Assembly (NCBI GenBank): GCA_014529385.2
Contig: CM043965.1
Location: 18,179,912-18,243,911 of the forward strand
Origin: Adiantum capillus-veneris
Taxonomy: Eukaryota > Streptophyta > Polypodiopsida > Polypodiales > Pteridaceae
Reading direction: 5' to 3'
DNA length: 64,000 nt
Under the pieces are notes generated by a model, which did not search any database, was not told the origin of the DNA, and was given only the letters and a program-made list of their open reading frames with translations. The position numbers and the translations under genes were made by a program. Positions 47,466 through 58,210 of this stretch are shown in pieces. Positions within the stretch are counted from its first letter, which is position 1. Every line of letters begins with the position of its first letter.

Positions 47466-47509
47466 GGTGGCAACTGTCACGAGTCAGGAGCGGGAGAAAA
47501 TGGACCTGA
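47466..47509 (+). pseudogene. C-terminal tail of the plus-strand candidate transposase
   Basis: Continues the frame broken at 15285 after the Ty3 target site, ending at TGA 47507-47509 after QLSRVRSGRKWT. The tail is basic. It overlaps the 3' end of the converging minus-strand gene (stop near 47477). Confidence 0.5.
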
Positions 47510-48725
47510 GCGAGAAGATGGACCTGAGCCCGTCGTTTTTATCCTCTTCAATGCACCTCCTTCTTCCTCACTTTCTACCTCTTTGATGTGCAAGCTCTGT
47601 AGACAAGCTCGTTCCTCTGTTGATGGCAGCGTCCCCACGGGCATCAGGCATCTTCTTTCCCTCAAAAACAGCCACTTGTTGTATGGATCTATGCTCTCCG
47701 GGTCTTCAACCCCTACAGCCAGAGCCTGAGCTGTGTAGGACATGAAATAGGGGGCTCTGAGTGCTTGGCACCCATACCCAATGCAAAGACGCGTAGAGAA
47801 AATTGTTTCTCAATCAGAATTAGTCTTTCTGCGTTTAGTGGGAGGTGGTGCCCAACACATAATCTTGTAATAACTTTCATTGCAAACAGTGGGAACTTTG
47901 CATTGTCCTCGGAGTATTCCTTGTGGTATATTATGATCTACAAAAAAATAGTAAAGCATTTATGGGACGTAAGTGAGATGAGTACAATTGCCAAATACTT
48001 GAATTGTTTCTACAAACCTTTTTGTGGTTGAAATACCCGATGTATTGAGACAACGCCGCATACTTGCCTTGTACTCCAATGACAAGCCCTTGCCATGAGC
48101 CTCCCGCTCTTGTAAGGAAACTATCGTCATACACTAGCACTTGTCAACAAAAAGATTGATCATGATATTTTATCACTAGGCCATCTCCAATACCATCTGA
48201 ATGCCTTTAAAAATTACCATCTGATTCTCGTTTATTTCCAGCATTGACCTTCCCCACAAGTGAATAGACTGACTATTCATTACCTGAGCTTTGGGTGCCA
48301 CGGGCCTACCCATGTTTTCCAAGAAGAGTTGTTTTGTTGTTGATTGAAATTGCTCATCTGTTGGCAAATTGGCCTCTCCGGACTTGCTTCATTGCATGTA
48401 TCTTTGACTAGTTGCCACCCTGAAGTAAACTATGAGTCTTTGACAGCTCTGTCAGCAATAAGATGTTGGTCCACTCTATCATCATCCACAAATCCCATGT
48501 CTGTCTCACAAAAATTCACAATCGCTGCTAGGCACTAGTCCTCCCGTATATTCTGCTCATGCATGATATTTGTGAGCAGAACGTAGTCGGTGTCGCCTGC
48601 CATAGCAAATTTGGGAGCGCAATTCTAATGCAAAGTCGCTTACTTATATGGGCTTTCTTGCTTCCACCCTAATGCTGCATCCGCAAGAGAAGCAAGATTT
48701 AAGACCGCATCAATGTTTCCTTTAA

Positions 48726-50062
48726 CACTAGGTTGGTAATGGGACACTTTTATGTCCTGGGACACTTTTATGTCCTGTTAAGTGACCATTTTCCTTGAAT
48801 TATGTCAAAAGTTTCAAAATAGATTTTGAGGTGCTATCTATCTAGAAAGTTGTCTCATGAGCTGAAAAAAACTCGACATTTTTTTGGAATATCAATTCCA
48901 TCTTTAACCTTGTCCTTCCACAACATTTCACAACCTAAACTGTGTGAAAAAACGAGTCCTGTTTTTGGCTTTTTTCAACTTTTTGCAACTATACCACTCT
49001 AGAATTCATGTTTGTGAGGTCTATACTGCTAGAGAACTATCTTTAGTAGTCCTCAACATGTCCTGATGCTTCTAGGGAGAAATAAATGTTAAAGTTGTAA
49101 GTTATGACCAAATTACAAAAATTGTCAAATCCTGTTTTTTAGCCAATTTTAGCTCTTCTATGATTTTTTTGGTGGCTTTCATGATATCCAAATGCAGTTT
49201 TGATTTTCTATGTCGCATATTGTAACATAAAGCTAATATTCCTTGAGTTTTGGGGCACCTAATACCCTATTTTTCATAGTAGACAACGATGGTTGATTTT
49301 TTCAATTATAGAAGAAAACGAAACATCCAGTATATCAAGTATAGCTTTATCAATATTGTTAGTTTCTTGTGACAACTACATGCATTTTGTAGGTAGTAAC
49401 CATATCTAGTCATAAGGATCAAATTTGGCTAGATATTGAATAGTTTCTATGGGATTCTACAACTCATAATGTTGAACCCAGTTTTTTCATGTTTGCTGTA
49501 TTTAGCACTTCATCTTTGTCCCCAAGATTCGCCTTGCTAAGAGATGTATTATTCTTTTGACATGCTCCATGGCTCCATATGAACCTAAAGGACAATGTGA
49601 AACTAAGAAAACATGCATATATTATTTGTATTGAGCGTGGCTATAGAAACTTTGATGATAGGTTTGCAGAATGGTAAAAATTCAACTTTTTTGTACCTAT
49701 TTCTTTTGGCAAAACAAAAAATAGTGAGTGAGAAGCAGTCATATTTTATGATCACCAACCCATTGAAGTTAACTAGGGAATTTATCTCAAGTCCTACAAA
49801 AATCCATAATCTTATTTTTATGCAACAAAACGTAAGAAATGACTGTTTTAGTGAAAATGTACTGGTCCATCAACTTTGGAGGCTTGGTGTGACCAAAAGA
49901 TGAGAAATTTTCCAAGTTTCTTATTTTTTACATGTGTAGTAGGCCTTGAACTATAACCTCATGAAAGGATTTTACAAAATGAGTGGATCTACTATGGTTT
50001 GGAGATTTTTTTCAAAACCCTGAAAGGACACTTTTATGTCCTGTTAGGTTACCAACCTAGTG
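48726..50062. mobile_element. Non-autonomous TTAA-flanked TIR element, 1.34 kb (piggyBac-like target)
   Basis: Perfect 14-bp terminal inverted repeats CACTAGGTTGGTAA, flanked on both sides by TTAA (48722-48725 and 50063-50066). Near each end lies GGACACTTTTATGTCC, itself nearly self-complementary (twice at the left, once at the right). The interior is A/T-rich with no convincing ORF. TTAA duplication is the mark of piggyBac-type transposons; the CACTA-like first five bases are probably coincidence because CACTA elements make 3-bp duplications. It interrupts an exon region of the minus-strand gene. Confidence 0.75.
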
Positions 50063-50550
50063 TTAATACCTCTACCCGCTCTTCTTCTCGATCAAACTTC
50101 ACCTCCACATCCTCTACCTCTTCCTTTGATGCAAATGGACAACTATCGAACGTTGTTGATTGGGAAGTCTCTGACTCACCATCCGTCTGCAAGAACCAAG
50201 TAACAGACAAACCCGTGGTAGAATTCCACTAAGCGACACCCTTTTAAATGCTTCATACACCTGTCTTGTACAAGCAGTGCATTGGAGGGAAACTTTTCTA
50301 GAAATCGATTCAGTCTCTTTGAAGCACTCTTGTCAGGGTCAAGGTCGTCTGGGTGCACATATTTCATGCCATCAATTGTCATGGAATTGTCACAAATGAC
50401 TGCCTCATATTGTTGCAAATGGGTTTGTAGGTACTCAAATGAGCAATATATGATCCTCTATATAGAAAAATCTGCATTAAACATTCTTAGTTCTGGTGCA
50501 CGGTGATGAGCACGGGTGTTTTATAAGAACATGAATAGTTTTTCTTCACA

Positions 50551-51226
50551 TGTATCCTCACCCAAATCGTCTGTCTCCAAGACTATGATTCCCATGACTG
50601 AAAGAAAAAGCAAGCCAAAACTACTATTCAAAATTGATCTATATTTGGTGTCATAACCAAGCGAAATTGAGCCTCAAGTATCCCTCAAGGTCTCTATTCG
50701 CTTGGTTCTGTCCCATACGCTAATGTCATAATAGGTGACGTCACTTGAGTCAGAACTAGGTGAATAGGGTCCCCAAGAATCTCCGAATGGCCCTATTTTC
50801 TTGGTTTTGACATAAGTTGAATTAACGCTATACCAACGTCCATTGAAAACAAGTGGATTGGAACAGAGCATTTAATGCTATCAGTAAATGCTCTGTATCC
50901 TCACCCACATCGTCTGTTTCTAGGACTATGATCCCCATGACTAAAAAAAAGAAAGCCAAAACTACTATTCAAAATTGGTCTATATTTGGTGTCATAACCA
51001 AGCGAATATTGAGCCTCGAGTATTCCTCAAGGTCTCTATTTGCTTGGTTTTGTCCCGTGTGCTAATGTCATAATAGGTGACATCACTTGAATCAGAACCA
51101 GGCAAATAGGGGACCTAAGAATCTTCGAAGGGCCCTATTCACTTGGTTCTGACCGAAGTTGAATTTACACTGTACCTACGTCCATTCAAAATAGGTGGAT
51201 TCAAATAGAGCATTTATCAGTAAAAG
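50551..51226. repeat. 343-bp tandem duplication containing an exon of the minus-strand gene
   Basis: Units 50551-50893 and 50894-51226 share GTATCCTCACCCA..., the exon text encoding GIIVLETDD, and inverted copies of ACCAAGCGAA/TTCGCTTGGT. The second copy's exon lacks its downstream part, so it is probably unused. Confidence 0.85.
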
Positions 51227-52158
51227 ATATATAGGCCTACTCACTCACTATGCCCAAACATAGCATTGAATAACAACTAAGGCACGATCACATAAGGAGT
51301 AATTATTCCAACCATGCGGCGCGAGACTTCTAATCTCACCCTAATGACCACTTTGGCCCTTGGAGTGTTATTCCCCTTGTGCTCTAACCCCGTAACATAG
51401 TGGCTCTGATGCGCACACAGTTAACAAAACACAGGCAAGGTGGGGAGGGGGGGGAGAGAGAGAGAGAGAGGACGTGTCTCTGTAATATCTAATGGTGCCG
51501 AGTTGGATGATGATGTCGCAGGTCATTGAGAGCAAGAACCAGAAGGTGGCCAGGAGGAAGAGAAACAAAAGACAAAGTCCAAGGCGATGTGGCGACGTGG
51601 TAGCAAAGGACTCAAACCAGTGGAGGTCGCTCAACATAGGATCGCGAGAGGTGGCCAAGGGGAAGAGCACAAAAAAGGCAAAGGCAAGGACGATTTGTTT
51701 GTTCTACTTAGAGATGGAGATGGAAACTGCAACGGCGATCGGCGTCTAACTCTAAACAATCACTCAAAAAAGGCACGTGGGTTGTGCTCACAAGGACAAC
51801 CAGTAATAAAAGGGCTTAGATTCCCATGCAGTACAATCTACCAACCACAATCTCGGGTGTAATCATGCGTATAAGTGAAGTTGTCACCCTTGCCGAGGTA
51901 AGAATTCTAAGTTTAGAGGCAGTACCCCCGCCAAACATTTTAAGTATACCGTCGCCCCAGATGAGTGCTATTCTGTCTCTTTTTGCATCCTATATTGACC
52001 AACATTTTAATTCTACCCCGTCAACGCTACGCGGTAAGCAAACCATCTCTTTTGTGCTCCCAACCCCTTTTGTGCATCTCCTCCCTTTTTGCGCTTCCTC
52101 CTCTTACTCTTGTTCTGTAGTGCCTTAGTGATGCAGAACTCTACACACAGTGAAGAGG
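51227..52158. other. Unassigned stretch between repeats of the TIR element
   Basis: Contains a short G/GA tract (51447-51470) and overlapping modest open frames on both strands (51368-51670 minus, 51492-51862 plus), none with recognisable domains. It probably lies in an intron of the minus-strand gene. Confidence 0.35.
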
Positions 52159-52970
52159 TATGCTACTACACTTTTGTGCACTTGTGTTTTGTATGGTCAG
52201 TACCAAGCGAATAAGGGAAGGAAAACTCTGTTCGTTGCACCTATTCGCTTGGTATTGACCTCAAAAAATATAAATGATGTTTGCTATTACACTTTTCTGA
52301 GGTCAGTATCAAGCGAATAAGGGAAGGTAAACCATGTTTGTTGCACCTATTCGCTTAGTACTGACCTCATAAAATATTAATGATGTTTGCTATTACACTT
52401 TTCTGAGGTCAGTACCAAGCGAATAAAGGAAGGCAAACTTTGTTCGTTGCACCTGTTCGCTTGGTACTGACCTCAAAAAATATAAATGATGTTTGCTATT
52501 ACACTTTTCTGAGGTTATTACCAAGCGAATAAGGGAAGGTCAACCCTGTTTGTTACACCTGTTCTCTTGGGTACTGATCGCAAAAATATTAATGATGTTT
52601 GATATTACACTTTTCTGAGGGCAGTACGAAGCGAATAAGGGAAGCCAAACTCTGTTCATTTCACCTGTTTGCATGGTACTAACCTCAGAAAATATAAATG
52701 ATGTTTTCTATTACACTTTTCTGAGGTCAGTACCAAGCAAATAAGGAAAGTCAAACTCTATTCGTTGCACCTGTTCGCTTGCTACTGACCTCACAAAATA
52801 TCAATGATGTTTTCTATTACACTTTTCTGAGGTCAGTACCAAGCGAATAAGGAAAGGTAAACTCTATTTGTTGCACCTATTCGCTTGGTACTAACCATCT
52901 TCTTTACTTATGATGTTTGCTATTATACTTTTCTGAGGTCAGTACCAAGCAAGTAGAGGCAATAAAACCG
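52159..52970. repeat. Tandem array of about 105-bp units, each an inverted repeat (7 full, 1 partial)
   Basis: Each unit reads GATGTTTGCTATTACACTTT, then TGAGGTCAGTACCAAGCGAA, a short spacer, and TTCGCTTGGTACTGACCTCA, so each can fold into a roughly 65-nt stem-loop. Cores lie at about 52197, 52301, 52406, 52511, 52617, 52723, 52829 and 52935 (the last partial). The ACCAAGCGAA core is shared with the 343-bp duplication. Confidence 0.92.
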
Positions 52971-53112
52971 TATTTGGTGCACCCCCTACGATGTGCGAAA
53001 TTTTTATGTAATGGCCATCTAGCATATTGTAATCTCGGTAAACAGACGTACAAGAGAGGAAGGGGCAAGAGCTGAGGCTCGCATTGATGAAATGACGTAG
53101 CGCTACAATCAG
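52971..53112. other. Unassigned stretch beside the hairpin array
   Basis: Nothing recognisable beyond a weak Arg/Glu-rich plus-strand frame leading into the repeat ORF. Confidence 0.3.
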
Positions 53113-53519
53113 GCTCAAGAAGAGGTTCAATGCAAGAAGCAATAAATCAATATTATGCGAACGCCGAAAAAGTAGAGGAATAGGCTACACATCAGCGGCA
53201 AGAGCAAGAACAGAGGGAAGCTTCACAGGTGCAAGATCCATGGGAAACCATGGAAGAGGCCTATGATTTCAAACACGCGAAAGGATGCCCGAGACCAGTG
53301 TCCCCCGAGGCAGAAGTAGCAGCAACCGGGGAAGAGGGCAAGGGAGCAGTGGCAGCAACCGGGGGAGAGGGCAGGGGAGCAATGGAAGCAACCGAGGGAG
53401 AAGGCAAGGGACCAGTAGCAACAACCGAGGGAGAGGACAGGGGACTAGTGGCACAAACCGAGGGAGAGGACAGGGGAGCAGTAGCAGGGAAAGGGAGAAA
53501 TAACTTGTATACATCTTGA
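53113..53519 (+). CDS. Small ORF with 45-bp repeats (Gly/Glu- or Arg/Gly-rich), uncertain
   Basis: The frame through 53229-53519 reads QDPWETMEEAYDFKHAK, then five 15-residue repeats of the kind ATxGEGxGAVA. The next frame (53285-53503) reads the same DNA as NRGRGQGSSGS repeats, an RGG-like pattern. An upstream stretch (53113-53228, one stop) is Gln/Glu-rich and in frame with the first reading. Either frame could be the real one with an indel at about 53283. No start context favours one. It lies between exon 3 and the hairpin array of the minus-strand gene and could be an intron-borne minisatellite. Confidence 0.35.
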
Positions 53520-54835
53520 TAGATATAACACAATTTGTAAAGTTTGAGACAATAAAAAGTGTACAAACATTGTTTGAGCGGCACAAAATGTCTTTGTATT
53601 AGTCATTTTGAAGAGTACATCATGGTTTGCATGGCATCAAAGCTCATTGTGTGCACAAGGTATGTGACCTAGCTTCCGGTGGAAGCAATTAAGTGAAGTG
53701 TATTTGAGAGTGACTCCTTGCACAATGTTGTTTTCTCCTTGCATCTTGGAATCTGAGAAGAAGAAAGAATTAGATTCTATGTCTTAATATATTAAAGACA
53801 ATCAAAATTCATCCATTTAGTAAGCACCTTTCTATTGCTGAGACTGAATGCATAAAAGTGGAATTTCTTCACATGTAAGATCTACGCTGAGTTGTGAAAG
53901 AGTTGTGCTTGACATTGTCTCCCGTAAGCAGGCTGTTTCGAAAGTAGATCTCCATTGATAAAGGTTTGTTCTTGAGGCTAGACTTTGTATCTTGGTCGAG
54001 TGGAATAAGCTGCCCACTAAGAAGATGATATCTAAAATAGTAAAATGACACTATGAATTTTTAAGAGCTTATAATGAACTTGCAAATTATGGACTTCTTT
54101 TGTAAAATACAGATTTTTCCCTGTGACTGTTTTCTATCCCAATTATCATCTAATCATGCTCAAAATAACATACAGTTGGGTCGATGCCGTAGAAAACTTG
54201 GAGGAGATGTTTGCAACCTTAAGTCTGCATGCTGAAAAGCATGTTGTATGAGTACCTCTTTCACCCGATTGCTTTGTGCACACACTTTAAACTCTTTAAC
54301 TTGTCCCTTGAAAGCCTCCACAAAATCATTGCGTTGCCTCCTCTTCGTCCTCCTAGTTTGTAGTAGAACCCAACTTTCGATAGTTATTTGAGATGGTATC
54401 CATGCTTGATCATCTGTAGTATAACTGTTAAAAATGCTAACAGAGGCAATGGTAGTGCTAGGCCTTCAAGAAGTAGTCATGGTGTGCACTAGAATACACA
54501 GAAAGGTTAGCGCAAATATGAAAAAGGGAAGAAGTTTAAAGAGGGAAGTAGAGATACTCAAAGCTGCATTTGGGCGGGAACATAGATACTAGATAGAGTC
54601 TTCAATGAAAGTTATGAAATTCCTCGGTACAGAGTTAGTACGACTTATGGAATTTATGCCTTGAAAGCGTGAAATTGTGCAATTTGATGAACAGAAGTAA
54701 TATTTTCTCCCTTTTTTCTAAAAGAGATTGGATCCAAAATGTCGATTCTCAACGTAACGTTAGCCTCTTCCTCATTGGTCAAGCGTCACTCTCTCTCTAG
54801 AACTGAAAGACCCAAAAGTGAGTCCAACTTTCTCC

Positions 54836-55095
54836 TAATGTTAAGGCTGATTTGAATTCTACTTTTAAGATGAAACAATTGGGGATTTTACATCATTACG
54901 TGGACATACAATTTAAGCAATGCGATGGTAGTATTGCCTTGTGTTCGACACACTACATAGAGACATTACTATGTAAGTTTGGACTTGAGGACTGCAAACC
55001 TATTGGTACTCCCATGGAAATAGATTTGAAATTAAATCTTCATGATGATGGTAATCCTATTTATGTCACCAGGTCCTTACTCTAGGTACAAGACA
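54836..55095 (+). pseudogene. Ty1/copia pol fragment C: reverse transcriptase C-terminal part
   Basis: NVKADLNSTFKMKQLGILHH, then IALCSTHYIETLLCKFGLED and CKPIGTPMEIDLKL, the part of copia reverse transcriptase that directly follows YVDD. It therefore continues fragment B (ending 12239). The match fades after about 55085; RNase H and LTR are not seen. Confidence 0.85.
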
Positions 55096-55380
55096 AAAAG
55101 TGGGATCCTTTTGAAGTGCCGCAGGTGCTCTTGTGAATAGAATCGGATATCTTGGATTTTTGTTCAACCAGCTCAGCCTCCACTTGGGGTGGTCTTCATG
55201 GGCACCTTCTACTTGCATGTCTTTGTAGAGCCTCTTTTTGACTTAGAGCAACCCCACCTTTATCAAAGGATATGGCAGGGATTGTTGATTCCATTGCACA
55301 TTGATTTGATTGGGAGTGAGTTGAGTAACATTCACAGAGTGGAGAACTCTCAACTCCCAATCCATCGCTGCTTTTCACTG
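55096..55380. other. Unassigned junction region
   Basis: Between the copia end and a minus-strand coding relic. Short open frames occur on both strands but no recognisable domain. Confidence 0.3.
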
Positions 55381-55690
55381 CTCATTCACCTCTTGGATAA
55401 TCTTCTCTTTTAGTGCATCTTTCTCAACTTTTGACAGCTGGACCATTTCCATTGTACTAGCTTCTGTTAATTGTACCTGGAATTCATCCTCGCCACATAG
55501 TCCTTCTGATGCTGTGTCTCCATCTCAGCAAAAGAAACTGAGGGAATTTCTATCTGTGGCTGTTCTGAAGTTCCTGCTTCTTCTTGCATTTCTGGCCGTT
55601 TATCTCTCAACAACTAGTTGACTCTTTTAAGCTCAGTTGTTTCTTTTAGCAGCTCTTCTTCTCGTTGCACCCCCATTAAAGCCATGTCTC
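55380..55690 (-). pseudogene. Minus-strand coding relic, helical and Glu/Gln-rich, family unknown
   Basis: Two frames give EEELLKETTELKRVN, QEEAGTSEQPQIEIPSVSFA and, after a shift, VQLTEASTMEMVQLSKVEKD. Composition suggests a gag or coiled-coil segment of an older element. The second Ty3 element is inserted at its 5' side. Confidence 0.4.
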
Positions 55691-55695
55691 TATGC

Positions 55696-56890
55696 TGTCG
55701 GAATGTGTGCGGTCTAGCTGGGAAGGTGCAAAACCTCTGGCTGTGGGAGTTCGTGATGAGAGTCACAAACACTTTGTGAAAAAGCATCTATGGAGATTCA
55801 CCAACCCTCTTTCTAAGGGTGACAAAAAATCTAAGAGCGTTCGTGAAAGCAAAGTCACAAACCCTCTTTCCTATCGTGCATGGAGTCTACTTGTTTTCGT
55901 AGTCGAGATTATGATGAGAGGATCACCAAATCACATTCAATTTCACAAGACCATTTAAAAACACTAAAGTTTCAGCCATGAAACCTCAGTGCTCATACAA
56001 GCACAATTGTCAATCAAAACCCAAACCTCTTTCATGGTATCATGTAGCCTCGCCCCTATATTTCATAGTCGTAACATCAAACAGTTGAAAGGAATGCTCG
56101 AGCTTCCACCTTCTTGGCGATCATTTTCTGATTTTGCAGAGATTTAAGAGCTTCTATATTGAATCCCAGACACCATTTTGATAAGGTAAAACCCTAATTC
56201 ATTCCCTCACAAGCTCAGATACAAGATTGCAAAGAGGCGGGACTGCAACACACATAGATTGAGCAACCATGGAAGCTATTACACAGTAGTGCAAAATTGC
56301 AGGTCTTTTCTGTAAAAAGCAGCCCTCTCTCTTACCCATGGAATTTTTGGCTAATGTGTCAATGTTTGGGCCATTTTATCATTTTGGACCAAAACTAGGC
56401 CTTTTTCAACTCATTTTTGACCCAAAAATGCCATTTTTTATGCGAAAAATCCCAAATGGAGTCAGAAAAAACCCTAAATTTGTGGGATCACTCGCATAAG
56501 CATAAAAAGCATAGATAAGAATCATTTTCCATCAATATATCATTTTGGGTCACTTTCCATGCAATTCTGCAACGGCGCCTGCTAGTTGCTATTTTTGACA
56601 ATTTTTGCCCGCATCAATCTTTATAGGCGAGATGAGTGTGTCACCATAAAACACTTGGAATATATACATTGTAAAACCAAATTAAGCATCTTATTAAGTG
56701 GAAAAGCATGCAAATGTGCCACATCCAGGGCCACGACTCCCCGGATAGGTATGTACATGATAATGACCGCATTAGACGCTTCAACATATATCACAATATG
56801 TACATGATTGCTTTTATTTGCATACATCGAGAAGTGTCAAGAGTGAGGTGAATGTTTTTTTTCACACTATGTACGTGCCACGGCACGACA
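55696..56890 (-). repeat. 3' LTR of the second Ty3 element
   Basis: Bounded by TGTCGG and ...CACGACA on the plus strand. Matches 62778-63700 closely for the first ~930 bp. The remaining 250 bp do not match the right LTR within the window, so one LTR has an insertion or deletion there. Confidence 0.8.
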
Positions 56891-56905
56891 TCCACCCCCT
56901 CTGAA
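56891..56905 (-). other. Polypurine tract of the second Ty3 element
   Basis: TTCAGAGGGGGTGGA on the minus strand directly abuts the LTR start; this fixes the LTR boundary at 56890. Confidence 0.75.
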
Positions 56906-57021
56906 CTTGCACATCCTCCAATATGTGCCACAACAACATTTGTAGAGCATTACAACTCATGGTGAAACGCCATATTCTCACTTTCATCCTCAGTTTGCAT
57001 ATACTTGGCTTCATCATCCTC

Positions 57022-58210
57022 TTAACTTGGTTGTGCATCAAATGGATCAGAATCCCCTCTTCTTTTGAATAATTTAATTCTTTTTCCTGCAATGGGAATT
57101 TTCAGTTCTGTCCCATCCAGTTCACGCAAGGTGTAAGTTGCATTTGCATCCACATGTTTGACAACATAAGGACCAAACCATCTCTTTGCAAGCTTTCTTA
57201 TTGTAGAGTGTTGGTTTCCAAGGCTACTATCATACACCAACACCAATCACCTTCTTCAATGTCTTTCGGTTTAAGCCTATGCATCTTGTCAAATCTGTCT
57301 TTGTTTTTCAACCTTGCATTCTTTAGTCGAGCTTTTGCAAGCTCAATGTCTTCAGGCCTTCTTTGTAGTTGCCGTATGAGCAATACAAGAAGGTCTTCTC
57401 TACTCATTACATCTTCCCATGGCAATACATTCCATGTAAGAACTGCATCTTCAATTGGCATCACAGGTTTTTGACCATACATCAATTCAACAGGCATATA
57501 GCCAGTGACTGAATTATGTGTTGTACGGTCAGCCCACAATGCAAATGGCAGTAACCTTGGCCACTCTCCAAGCTTACCTTCACAAGCCTTAGCTAAAGCT
57601 TTGATTATTGGAGGCTGTGCTCTCTCACTTTTGCCATTTCCCTTTGGGTTATAAGCACAAGTTAAAGCTAGTTTGATGCCCATTCTAGAGAAGAATTCCC
57701 TTGGTTCATCAACATCCAATTCTCCTCTATCTCCAGTTATCTTTCCCACACACCCATAACAACATATCACATCTTCAAGAAGAAATTTACATACAGCTTG
57801 TGTACTCTTTGTCCTCAATGCTCGCCCTTCAACTTGATTAGAAAAATCTTCTCTAGCAAGCACCAAATCATTTGCCAAAGTCCCAAAGGCATTGTAACCA
57901 AATCCACAACCCATTTGTAATGCATGGCTAATGGATAAGTAGGATGTAGTTCATCACAATTCCGTACATTTGAATACATTTGGCATGTCACACAAGACTC
58001 CACAAACTTAGCCACATACTTATACATCCCTTTCCACCAATACCTTTCTTTTACCTTGGTAAATGTCGCCCATACACCTCGATGTCCTGCCCATAAACTT
58101 TCATGGAGCTCCTTGATGATTTGTTGCTGAGTAACCTTATCGCATACTACACGCAATGGTGTTCCATCTCTTTGTTTAGGATGCTTCCATAGGTAGCCAT
58201 CCCTCAAGAA
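57022..58210 (-). pseudogene. Integrase of the second Ty3 element
   Basis: From 58207 downward: zinc domain with ELHESLWAGHRGVWATFTKV and FVESCVTCQM, core starting KWVVDLVTMPLG (first Asp), a frameshift near 57900, KITGDRGELDVDE (second Asp), GNGKSERAQPPIIKAL (Glu), then SVTGYMPVELMYG. After another break near 57200 comes the C-terminal domain LAKRWFGPYVVKHV. D, D and E are all kept, but at least two frameshifts break the protein. Confidence 0.85.

Larger units (their letters stand above)
47477..54480 (-). pseudogene. Minus-strand multi-exon gene of the unassigned TIR element, family unknown
   Basis: Starts at ATG 54480 (MTTS, then a TGA from CGA). Exon 1, 54174-54480, reads DDQAWIPSQITIESWVLL and RQRNDFVEAFKGQVKEFK and ends at a GTATGT donor. 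Exon 2, about 53828-54031, is in phase. Exon 3 is near 53640-53753 (MQGENNIVQGVTLKYTS). Later exons: about 50549-50601 (GIIVLETDDLGEDT), about 50187-50500 (YVHPDDLDPDKSASKRLNRF, LVQDRCMKHLKGCRLVEFYH, donor GTGAGT), about 48180-48600 (AGDTDYVLLTNIMHEQNIRE, NFCETDMGFVDDDRVDQH, FLENMGRPVAPKAQVMNSQ), 48021-48138 (GGSWQGLVIGVQGKYAALSQ) and 47477-47940 after a TTTTTTTGTAG acceptor (EDNAKFPLFAMKVITRL). Several stops and a frameshift near 47750 indicate decay. I recognise no domain. Confidence 0.55.
12240..54835. mobile_element. Unassigned TIR DNA transposon (about 10.4 kb without nested insertions) with two convergent genes
   Basis: The two ends match as inverted repeats over about 29 bp with few mismatches; the core GTTGGACTCACTTTTGGG is identical (12247-12264 and, reversed, 54812-54829), preceded by GGAGAA on both sides. 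The flanks are contiguous parts of one copia reverse transcriptase. The element carries a plus-strand gene from 12599 and a minus-strand gene from 54480, each starting about 360 bp inside its end and converging at about 47.48-47.51 kb. The target duplication is unclear: TA flanks both ends, but GGAGAA could partly be copia sequence. Nested inside are a Ty3 element and a TTAA-flanked element. I do not recognise the superfamily. Confidence 0.7.

Noticed and set aside
47765-48538. Plus-strand open frames over the minus-strand gene
   Set aside because: They are antisense to better supported exons with splice sites.
48726-50062. CACTA family membership because the ends read CACTA
   Set aside because: Flanks show TTAA on both sides and not a 3-bp duplication; the ends and subterminal motifs are unlike the CACTA elements here.
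51368-51862. Overlapping open frames on both strands, one with a hydrophobic stretch
   Set aside because: No domain, no supporting splice sites, and no extension beyond a few dozen codons; kept as unassigned sequence.
52159-52970. CRISPR-like regular array
   Set aside because: The units are repetitive throughout with no unique spacers, and the host is a plant.
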